The position numbers and the translations under genes are program-made. 64,000 nt of DNA from NCBI GenBank assembly GCA_020152595.1, contig JAIGNY010001459.1, positions 361,001 to 425,000 on the forward strand. Direction: 5' to 3'. Source of the stretch: Chiridota heheva (lineage: Eukaryota > Echinodermata > Holothuroidea > Apodida > Chiridotidae). The notes beneath the pieces are model-generated. The model made no database searches, was not told the DNA's origin, and saw only the letters and a list, made by a program, of their open reading frames with translations. This document shows positions 13,201-25,200 of this stretch, one piece after another (the first letter of the stretch is position 1; every line of letters begins with the position of its first letter).

Positions 13201-16200
13201 AGGTGCAGTAGTTAAGTGGTCATGCTCGTATAGAGAAGGTAACTTGTTCCACTCCCGTCATGAGCACTGTGGTGTGTCCTTGAGCAAGACACGTTACCGT
13301 TACTCTGTTTGCTTCAGTCCACTTAGCTGTAGATGAGAAGGTAATTGCTGTTCAGGGAAGGAAAATGGTTTGGCATTTAAGATTATGATGTGAAAAACAG
13401 GACTGTGTTACTGGTTGATAATTTGTATGCTTTTTTCCCTTCTTTTTACAGAAAACCAGGTCCATGTGTGTGGTAAGTATTACATCAGAAACTAGAGTTT
13501 TAGCACTCTGTAGAGTGCATACCTCTGCTCTTTGGTAGTTCATTCTCCACCCCTTATACAGTAAACCTCAAAAATCCTAGGCCCACCAGTTTTATCCCCA
13601 AAGCATATCTTTGTCACTTTTGATCTGTATTGACTATTTGCATTCTAAATACTGTACTTCAGGATCATCTACCTTCTGACAGATTTCTTACAAAGTCAAA
13701 TCATTGATTTCAGTTTTATTCAAGCTAAGCATTCATTGTTTGAGTTCCTTTGAGAAATTAAAGGCAAGATTCACATTCCATTACTTTCTATTCATGGCAG
13801 AAACCAATTGTTTTGATTTTCTTTGATACAAGAAACTAATTGATTTGATTTTCTCTGAGTCCAAAAGTTTGTTGTTTTAATGTCCTTTCAGGGCATAAAG
13901 TTATTGTTCAGCACATTCCATTGAAAAGTTTCAACCAATTCTTGACAGATCTCACCCTAAGACATCCCCGCCCCTCCATTTCTGGTCTTCCTCTCTTTCA
14001 ATACGGCCCAAAATTAAATACCTCTTCCATAAGCAGTAAAAAACCACACACCAAATTTAGTCAAAATCCAATCATCTATTCTTGAATCATGTTGATAATA
14101 GAAAATCCACTCTAAAACATCACCATCATGCCCTTTCCCTGTTCCAATATGTCCCAAGACCATCACCAACCTGCCCTTTCCATGTCCCAAGACCGTCACC
14201 ACCTTGCCCTTTCCCTGTTCCAATATGTCCCAAGACCATCACCACCCTGCCCTTTCCTTGTTCCAATATGTCCCAAGACCATCACCACCCTGCCCTTTCC
14301 CTGTTCCAATATGTCCCAAGACCATCACCACCCTGCCCTTTCCTTGTTCCAATATGTCCCAAGACCATCACCACCCTGCCCTTTCCCTGTTCCAATATGT
14401 CCCAAGACCATCACCACACTGCCCTTTCCCTGTTCCAATATGTCCCAAGACCGTCACCACCTTGCCCTTTCCTTGTTCCAATATGTCCCAAGACCTTCAC
14501 CACCTTGCCCTTTCCCTGTTCCAATATGTCCCAAGACCTTCACCACCCTGCCCTTTCCCTGTTCCAATATGTCCCAAGACCATCACCAACCTGCCCTTTC
14601 CATGTTCCAATATGTCCCAAGACCGTCACCACCTTGCCCTTTCCCTGTTCCAATATGTCCCAAGACCATCACCACCCTGCCCTTTCCTTGTTCCAATATG
14701 TCCCAAGACCATCACCACCCTGCCCTTTCCCTGTCCCAATATGTCCCAAGACCATCACCACCCTGCCCTTTCCTTGTTCCAATATGTCCCAAGACCATCA
14801 CCACCCTGCCCTTTCCCTGTTCCAATATGTCCCAAGACCATCACCACACTGCCCTTTCCCTGTTCCAATATGTCCCAAGACCGTCACCACCTTGCCCTTT
14901 CCCTGTTCCAATATGTCCCAAGACCTTCACCACCCTGCCCTTTCCCTGTTCCAATATGTCCCAAGACCTTCACCACCCTGCCCTTCTCCTGTTCCAATAT
15001 GTCCCAAGACCGCCGCCACCCTGCCCTTTCCCAGTTCCAATATGTCCCAAGATCTACATTATTTAGGATGAATTTCCCTTGACACCCAATCTAAAAAAGT
15101 GTCTAGGTTGGACTACGTAAATTTATCAGATCAGATACTGTACTTAGTTATTGGAAGGTTTTGAAATCAGTACAATAGTGGTAAAGAGGGAGAGGGATCT
15201 GTATTACTTATATCTGCCACTGAAGTTAGACAAAGGTTATGTTTTTACCTGCATTTCTTTTGTCTCTTCTTTTTTGATTTGATTGTTTGTGAACAATATA
15301 TTGAAGGAGCAGTGAATGAATCTTGAATAAAAATTGTTGTGTTGCTAGTGTCAAAAAAGAAGTGATCAAATTTTGATGGTGTGTATGTGTTTGCTAGCTA
15401 CATATCTCTAACAAGGTCTGTCCATTAGCAGAACTTACTGATACCTGGCTTGAAAATAAATGAAAAACAGATGTGGGTTTTCGCATTCTTTAAACCCTCA
15501 AAAGTACTGCAAACAATAGATTCCTTGCCTGAATAGTATTTAAACATGACTTGAAAAGAAATCAAACAAAAACATGTAGGCATCATGTATTTCAAATGCT
15601 AGTGTCTGCATATAATCTCAGTAGAAGCTTGTTGAGTATAGATACCTATATTTGTATCAATATTTGGAATTTAAAACGATTGATCACTAATTAAAGTGCT
15701 ATCTAGTTATATAGTGAGTTTGATATCCAATACAATTCTTTCTTTTCCTTTTCAGAGGGGTAGAGGACAGAAAAGGAAAGTTTGTTCCAATCCATGTCCG
15801 CTGTGCAGAGATGAAAAGTTGTTGGTCCATTATCAGGTAATGAAAGAGAACCTGTGTAACTGTGGCAACTATAGCCATGTTTGTACTGGACATGGGAGCA
15901 TACAAAGTTGGAAAACCTTCCAAATTATGCAAACCTCTTTTGTATTAAATTTCTAATTTTAGAGGGAAATAAGTACATCATGATCAAAAAGGTTCATTAC
16001 AAATAAGTAAAAATGTCCCTTTCTGATTAATTAGGGCTCAGCATTTCACAAAAACCTGGTCCTGCAGTGTTCACACTAAAGTTCACAATTTGAGAGAATT
16101 TTCCCCTTGTGTATTTTTTTGGAGGTGGGGGGGGGGGGGGGGATTTTTAAAAAAGGGAGGAATTTCTTTTCGGAAAAATACCAACAAATACTGAAATAAG

Positions 16201-19200
16201 GTCAAAAATGCCAAAATGACAGATTTGGCATTTTTTGACCATTTGTGTTTTTGCGGGAATTTTCCCCCTTCAAATTTGCGGGAATCCCACAACCCCACTC
16301 CTTATTGTGAACACTTGTCTCCCTGTTATCAGGGCTTTTGTAAAAAGCATAAGTCATACTGGCTTTAAAAACACCAAAGGAAAGAAGATTACCCAAACAG
16401 TTCATGTTCGTCATAAGGATTGCTAAATTTTTCATCCATGGGAGCAAGTTCCCACCTAAATACAAAAAAAAATGTAAAAATTTGGTCAAAATAAATCTTT
16501 CAGTAGATACACAGTATTTGAGTAAAAAAAGCAGGCGTAAATTCTTGAAAAATTTAAAAAGGAAAATAAAAGTCATCAGGTAAATTGTTTGGAGGTTCCC
16601 AATTTTAATACCAAAATTAAATGAGAATCTGGCTAAATGAAACATTTTGCTAAGCTAAAGTACAAATTTTGGGCTTATGATTTAAGCTTACTTTTGCTAT
16701 TTGTTTACATGACCACCTCCATCAGAGAAAAATGATATAAAATTCATTACAATCGATTCCATATTGTTTTAAAAAGTCTTTAATGTACTCCTCCCTCTTC
16801 TCCTCACCCAAGTTGTGCCTGGAACACAAGCTGTAAAGAGAATCTTATCTTTGTAAGGTGCCACCTCTGACTGGTCTAGCCAAAGTACAGCCTCCATTAG
16901 CAAATCCTAGATCCTGTACTGACACAAGCTGCATCAATATGTATGCCTTCAGTTCAGCTGCAGTAGACCTTTTCAAGGCAATTTCAGCCGAACATAATTA
17001 CTTCAGTACTCTGACCAATCAACTGCTGGGGGAATTTTCGATTTGTTACTCAACCAATCAGCTGCAGTTGCCGATGGATTGTGCAAACAGCCAAGAATCC
17101 CTCAATTTTTGATTGGTCAATTAGATTTCCCCAGGGTACGATTGTTTTCCGAAATTTCAGATTTAGATTTTAGAAAAATATATTGCATAGTTTAAATTAT
17201 CATAACATAACAAAATGAAGGGCTAAGAAGGGGGTTAGTCACCCCCATAAAGAGCCCAACCCACCACCACCACTACAAAAGAACAATACCAAAAAGACAC
17301 CCGAGTTATCTTTGTTTTTATCAAGAATTTTTTATATTGACTTTGAAATTGTGAACAGGTTTGGAGCTAACCACCCACTCAGGCAAATCATTCCACTCAT
17401 TAACATCCCTTTGCAAAAAGCTAAAATGCCAAATATCAATTTATGAGATTTCTTTGGTCAACTTTCAACTATTACCACGTGTCACAGAAGATTGGCTGAA
17501 ACATGTAAGAAATTACAGGAAGTCAAAGCATCACTACCAGATAGGAATTTAAAAACTGAATCGTATCACCACATACTTTTCTCAACCGAAGCGTGGTCAA
17601 ACCAAGAATTAGCAACCGAGATTTATAACAAAGATTCCTTACATTCATAAGCAAGATTCTTTACCTAGGAGATAAGACTTGTGGCTCTTCACTAAACCAA
17701 AATGAACTTATCCTTCTCATAAAAAAAGGACTCCAAGCCTGAATAGCATGCTCAAGGTGAGGCCTGACTAAGTGCTTATACAAATGAAGAACAACCACCC
17801 TACCCAGAAAACAAAAAATTCTTCTAATCAAACCAAGCATTGTATTTGCAACTTGTACCTGCTAAAGCACACTGTTTAGAAGGCATCAGATTACTAGTCC
17901 CTTTCTTCATCAAAACAACCAAGATTTGAACCATTCATGCAGTAAACTTAAATTTGCTCAGACCAAAATGAATAACTTTGCATTTATCAGCATTGAAATA
18001 CATCTGCCATGTTTGGGACCAAAAAACTAATTTATGCAGATCCTTTTTAACAGTGAAGAATCTCTAGCATCATCAACAATCATGTAGAACTAAGTATCAT
18101 CAGCAAATTTACAAATCCTGGAGTCGAGTGAAACGTCTTTATCATTCATGATAATGATGGAAAAAATTGGAAGGCTTTATTAAACAGATATCTTCTTAAT
18201 TCCTCTTCCATGTCATTTACTATTCTCATCTGGTTTTCATTTCAGAATGTAAAACTACTAGAGCAGTTTATTTGCTCTGACACCTGGGAAATTTATTCGT
18301 TCCTTGTTACAGGTGAGCATAAAGTGAGGGTCTGATGTTACACATACTGTAGTTGGGTGAGAGGAAATTATTTCAGCAATTTTGCCCCAACACTTTTGGC
18401 CTTGCTCATAGCCAGCCAGAGACCAATCATATTCACCCTAAATCAAGTTTTACTTGAATATCTCCTGAAGGGTAAAAGAGTTTTGAATTATTTATTTACT
18501 ATTTCACTTGTTTTATATCCTCTTTTCAAGTTAGTCTTTTATACAAAAGATATTCAAAATGCTTAAAGGATTATTTCAGTGGTCAAGCAAGTCCATCTTA
18601 TATAAAAGAAGACTTCAAAAGACACAAAATGGGGAAGCAAGCATTAAAAAATCTTATTCCATTAAGGAGATATGTAAGTTTAACTTTGGTATCATTTGTG
18701 TAGAAATGACTGAAATCAGACTAGTTGTGATGTCATAGCCTCATATTTCTTAAAGTCTTGATGTATTCTATCATATTATGTCCTGTGATTTTGTGGCTTA
18801 AAAACCATGGGATATGTCAAGAAAGTAGTAAAACCAAATCTAGGAAGGCTATGTATAATATACCACCTGAAGAAAGTTTGCGGGGAAATAATTTACATAG
18901 TGAAAACAATAGATAAACTTTCTTTAAAATCTCCAAGAGCATTACATTATTTTGTAAGTTTCTACTGATGTAAAGTAAAAGTTTCTAACAGCTTTAAGGG
19001 CAATTAACCTGTCTGAGTTAGATGATTGACAGCTTTTTCAACCAAACACCGCATGAATTTGCCTAGCAACAAAATCTGCATAACTAAGTAGGGCAAACTT
19101 CCTACACGGTACTGGTACAGTACATCTAGCTAGCGGCGCACGCTCATGTAGTCAATGCAATTTACTGTACAAAACAAACTTCTGCACACACAGACTGAGT

Positions 19201-22200
19201 GACGGCAAAATAGTGAACAAAAATTGCGCTTACAGGCTTTGTAAATCTTATTGCTGTTACCCAGAACACTTAGCAAACTGATTTTTGTTTTGCTAAAAAC
19301 TCTTAAGATCCGGAGAAGTGCCATAAATGGATCAAAGCTTGTGGCAGGCCTCATGAACATCTAAATGTCAATGCATTGGTAATGCACGATTGCGGATTCA
19401 AGGTTTGTTTTCCCCACGTACCAAATAAACGCGTTGCTATGGTGGATGTGGCTTATTTTGTAACTCAGAGATGTTAATTATCAGTGTGTGGAATCCTTAC
19501 AATGTTTTGAGTCAACTTTTAATTTTGGCTGAAGAGAAAGCTAATTTTTGCAAGTCAGAAAATCTTATGCTGGCTTATTTTAATTATTTATAGTGACTAT
19601 TTATATAGTTGTAGTGACTATTTATAGTTGTAGTGATTGTTTTTATAGAATATTTTTAAATGCTGATTCTACATCACGTACGATGGTGGTAATGTTTTAT
19701 ACGGCTTATTTGATTAGAGCCCTCTATTTTTGTAATTCATTTCAGGAATATGTCAGAAGAAGTTTAAAGTCCTAACAGAAGAAATTGAAAAGGCCAGAGA
19801 TTATGGTGAGTTGTCTTAGTATACTCGCATGAGGTTCATCGGAATGAAAAATTTGCAATATTTATATTTATATACCAATATAGCCTAGGTTGCTCAGTGT
19901 GTAGAGTACTCGTCTGAGGTGACAGAGGTTTTCAGTTTTGAGTCTCAAGAGATTCAAGTAGGAGATTTTTCACAGCCTTGCAGACAGATACATCTTACAT
20001 TGTGGGCAGAAGTATAGTATGTGTTTGCATCACCTGCTCCTCATCCAGCCTTTAGGAGGAGTGGCTGGATGGCGCTCACCGTCCATTGGATGAGGACGTT
20101 AAATGGCAGTCCTGAACACTATTCGAGAAGAGAAGCATAGAAACACCGTGTTCATTAACTTCCCATCCCGGTTTAGTTAACTTAATGGCACTTATCTTGA
20201 GCTTCTGCCTGTAGAATTTGACTGGCATGCAGCAATACTTTATTGTGGGTTGAACATTTTAAGAACTGATCACTCACATCATACTTGCATGTACATGTAT
20301 CGGTCATTCCTTTATGCAAACTTGCAAAGCCCAACTGCCGTTTTTGGCTGTATTGCGTTTCCATGATTGGGGCAAATAATATAAACGAGTGGAAATGATA
20401 GTGGTAAATTTATATCCTAAGTGATAAATGCAAGGCAAAAGTTCATGGAAATTAAATGGTACTATTGGAAAGAGAACACACACTGGTTTTCATTACACAT
20501 GGTGAAAGGTCTTCAAGAGAATAAAAACAACCACAAAAATCACAATACTGCACACTAACACACCTAAGTTTTTTATTTAAGAAAATATTTAAGAAACATG
20601 CCATAGCCATCCTGCAAAATGATTTAAAACAAAACTTCATTTTTAATAATCCTGATAATAATCCAAGCACTGTCAAGAAATTTAAGTAGGCCGAATCTGC
20701 CATAAGATATACTGCACATGTTCACACACACAGCAAGTCTGCAATACCTTGCACTCAAGATATCCAGGGGTGTCTAAGACATGCACAGTTTTGATTTATT
20801 GTGGGATATCCCTCAAATATTGCGTCGCCCACTCATGATTCTTCCACGTAGAATGTAAAAATAGTTTGGAAACAACTTTCTGTCAATCTGCCCATATGAT
20901 ATCTGCATAACATGGGATTGCTTTGATGTGTTCTCTGAATAAGTGAAATTAAATTACTACGGCCTAGCAGGCCTGCGACCTAGTCATTCAATATGAGTTA
21001 TATTTCTGATTTCAAAAATCGAAAGTGAGAAAAGGAAGAGAAAAGCAAAAAATGTGAAGTGTGTTTAGACAATGTCAGATACTTGAATACTTTGAGAGTT
21101 ACAAGAAGCACAAATATATACGGTACGAACCTACAACTATACCTTCGTTTCTTTGACTAATTACTTACACGAACACAATGATACCCATGCTAGTGACTAA
21201 GCCATTTCCCTAAAGGTCAGACGCTGCCATGAATCATCACCCCGACCCACATAACTGAAGATGGAAATATTTACTTTTGCTTTCTAAAACATCTCAACAG
21301 GGGCCCCCAATTTATTTAACTTTCCTTCCATTAATTATTTTGTTATCTTAATCTTAATAAATATTTCATCATATGAGAAATGTACTTGTCAAACACAACC
21401 TTAAAAGAAGACATCTAGGGGAGGGGGCCGGGAAGGAAGCCCACAAAAATAATTACAACATGCAAGGTCCTATGATAGACATTTAAAAAAAAATCAACAA
21501 GGAAGAATATAAATATAAGTGCACTTCAATTTTTTGACATTTCTGACAACCTCTACTTTGAAACTGAAATGAAAATTGCATGGCAAATTATGCTGCAATT
21601 TAGGCAACCCCCAATTAATCCACTCTTGATAAAGACTCGAGTAAAAGATCTATCGCAAGCGGTACCACAGTTTGGCCGTAGGCCATAATGAGTCAGAAAA
21701 TCAAAACTTGCATCAATCGTACCCCACACAAAACCAGACCCCAACAGCCCGGCGCGACAAAGGCCAACAGGACTGAAAAGAAGGAGATTTTTCCTTTGTT
21801 TCCTTGCAGTGGTGTTGATGATTACTTGAAGATTACTTGAAATTTGTAGTAGTGATTTTTTCTAGTGGTGTTTTGTGCTTGGCTAGTCGACTGGCATTGA
21901 TGTGTTTATTGATGTAATCATGTAGATAATGGTCTTGGTGTTTGCATTTGGTAAGGAAGTTGGTTTGGAGTTTTGTTAGGCGATCTTTGACAGTCGGGAT
22001 GTTGGCTATAAGGTTGGTGGTCTTTGTAGAAGTTTCATTATTGAGGTGGTGAGCAATTCTGTAGGCTCTTCGTTGTGTTGCTTCATACTTTTGTAGCTGG
22101 TGTTCGGTAGGGTTGCATAGTGTTGGTGCTGCATATTCTTTGATTGGAGGTTTAAGCATTTTATAGACTTTCATGATTGTTTCTGGTGTAGCTCTTGGAT

Positions 22201-25200
22201 CTTCTTGTGTGCCTGCTAGTCTGTGTAAAAGTTTAACTCTCTGTTTCATCCTTGAGATAGTTATATTGTGATGTTTTAAAAAGTTAGGTTTTGGTCGATG
22301 GTGACTCCTAGGTATTTGACTTCTCTGACTTGTGGCATTGGTGTACCTTGGTATGTGACGATTGTGTTTTAGTTGAATTTTCTTCTCTTTGCGATGTGTA
22401 GGATCTGTGATTTGGCTGGGTTGAGTCTGATTTTACAATCATTACTCCATTTCTCTATGATGCTGATATATTTTTGTAGATTGTTAGCTGCATTGTCGTA
22501 ATGTAGGTAGGTAGACCAGATGGCTATATCATCGGCAAGTTGCAAGAGCTGGATATTATTTGTTGGCGGTTGTGGTATGTCTGCTGTATACATGATGAAC
22601 AAGATGGGACTTATTGTGCTACCTTGAGGTGTGCCTGTTGAGATGGTTAATGGTTGTGAATAGCTGTCTTTGATTTTGTATGTTGTAGATAATCCATTCT
22701 AAAAATATTCATCTTATTAACATTCCAAGCAACAAACACTCCTGACTGTGAGTCAGTTGGGTTTACATGTATATGCTGTCCTGCACGGATTCAAGATTCA
22801 GAACATAAACACAGCCTTTTCCCAAAACCCTTTCTGACATCAAACCGCTTATCACTTCCCTTATTAGTGGCTGCTGGCAAACCTCATGGGATTCCCAAAT
22901 TGATAACAAACTCAACGTCATCCAGCCCACCATTCCGATCAAACCCACTACTCACAACCTATCCCGTAACGACAACTTCCACATTACCCGCCTTAGAATA
23001 GGTCACACCCACCTCACTCACTCCCATCTCCTTACTGGCTCCCTCCACCCCTCTGCAACAATTGCCATTGCACCCTGACAGTCCATCACATTCTCCTCGC
23101 TTGCCCCCTGTACAACCTTCCCAGAGCTTCCCTCGCTGCCCACAACTCGGTAGCCGAGCTCTTCCAAAAAAAACCTCCAGACAAAATTATCTTCTTCCTT
23201 TATCATGCTTCCCTCTACAACCATATTTAGTCCTCCTTCCCCACCCCCTCTCTCTCTCTCTACATTATTTTTCCACCCATACATCTCTCTCGATCCCAGA
23301 TTTCTGGCTTTTAGTTCTCGTGTTTCTCTCAATCTCCCCCTATTTACTCTCCTTCCTACCTCTGAAATGATCTAACCTCTCAGGCACAATTTGACCCTTG
23401 CTGTTGTGGTGCCGTTAAACTCTCATCAAACAAACATAAACAAGGTATTTGTTGTTTAGTAACAACACCAGACTTACGTAATGCCATGTGCATTCACCAT
23501 CACACTAAAACTTTTCCCCCAAAAGTCACAAGGTAGTATATAAATTTACCCATGGAGCTATCAGTTAATAGCTCCATGGTTTAACATTCTAACCCTAGAA
23601 GGGAATGTAGCATGCCAGCGGTAAATGGCACTCACTGCATGGTTTATCCAAGATTCTTCGATTTCTGATTGGTTGAAGGTTTCAACATGGATTGCTCCAC
23701 TGGGTTACCGAAAATGACTTATTTAAGCAACAAATTCCCGCAGAATGCAAAGCTTGTATGGTATCTCCATGACCTTATTAGGAGTTACAGCGTGCCTATG
23801 AGCAAAAGATTTGCATTTGGCAAGTCAGTGGATATGGGCAGAAATTTCTTGTGTGTGTATTTGACAGGTTATGTTAATGAGCGCTAGCCTGGGCCTTCCA
23901 TAATGAGTGCAATCGCAGATAGCTGTGTTCCATTCCAGGTACTGTGGAAACGTATTGTGCTATGCATGGACCCTGGGTAAAATGTGAAGGAATAACTTAG
24001 TGGGTAAAGATAGACACAAGAAGAAAAAGGTTGGTTTGATGGTTTTGTGAATTTATTCAAACTTTAAAAAACTAACATAAAAATTGAAATAACATTCGAT
24101 TACACAGGGCATGATTTCCTAAACAGATAAAAGAACAAACGGGTGGGTAAACGATTAAACTGTTATTTGTCACAACCTTGAATATAATGAACAAAATTAT
24201 GTTCGTAGTTTGCACATAGTTGAGCACAAAATGTATTGATAATATTAAAATTATTCTTTATTGTCCCCATCATCACTCTCAGTTTTACACTCACTATACT
24301 TGATTCTATAACATTTTACTCTCTTTGCAAACCAGCCAACGAACGTTGAGAGCTTACGACGTGTTGAGAGCAACGTGATTTCCTATCTGTTATCTCAAAC
24401 ATTCTATTCTGTTTATACTCTTACCATGCACTTTTGCACCTAAATGTTTGCACCTTTTTCATTTTCTGGGATTTTTTCTTTGTGGATGTGTGACTGCTTT
24501 TTGTAAGACCGTTCTTTTTATTTTTCCCTCCCATTGTGACCAGGCCTACACACCCTTTTCGGTACAGTGGTTCTTGTAAAATAGTTCCGCGATTTTTTTT
24601 TTCTTCTAGTTGCCTCGAGTCTCCCAACCCTTGGTATTTGACATTGACCTTGACTCTCTTTCCCATCCCCGTGACCCACCTGCTACCTCCATTGACCATT
24701 TCTCAACCCCAGTCCCCAAAATTGTATTCATTCAGGCCACTAACAAACAAGACAGCGTCAAAAGAATTTCCCCTTCTTCATCCACAAGGCACTCCATGGC
24801 CTTGTTGGTACCCTCCCCAGGGTTTCTACCCTCAGGTCCAGCAATCTCCTGGTGCACTGCCCTAGGGACACTCAAGCCACCACTCTCCTCACCACCAAAG
24901 CCCTAGCTAATGCCGGTATCAATATACAGTAACAGTCACTCCCACCATTTCCTGAACTCCAGCAAAGGCATCATTAGAACTATGGACCTTGCCCACTTGA
25001 CTAAGGAAGACCTCGTTGAGGAACTTGCTAGCCAACATGTCACTGAGGCCCATCGTCTCATCCTCAAGAGAGAGGCTACAGAAACACCCACCAATACCAT
25101 CTTTCTGACTTTTGCCACACCAACTCTTCCTTCCACATTACTGCCAGCTATCTGAGAATCCAAGTCACCCCCTACATTCCCAACCCTCTCCAATGGCAAT

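Larger units (their letters stand above)
10059..13451 (+). other. MRPS18B intron 3
   Basis: Contains a minisatellite (11,100-11,815), a hairpin/microsatellite motif (11,980-12,060) and a SINE (13,195-13,370), listed separately. The remaining stretches (10,060-11,090, 12,060-13,190) are AT-rich and I see nothing definable in them. Confidence 0.55.
15837..18245 (+). other. MRPS18B intron 5
   Basis: Holds a hAT-like MITE (16,065-16,317), a family D repeat (16,940-17,150) and CR1-like LINE copy 2 (17,203-18,150). 16,320-16,930 is AT-rich with nothing recognised. Confidence 0.6.

Noticed and set aside
14082-15082. Three overlapping open frames of about 290-330 codons
   Set aside because: They are the same 43-bp tandem repeat read in three phases inside an MRPS18B intron; no domain, start context or splice support.
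23018-23370. Pro/Ser/Leu-rich frames on both strands
   Set aside because: They lie in the 3' UTR region of a LINE fragment.
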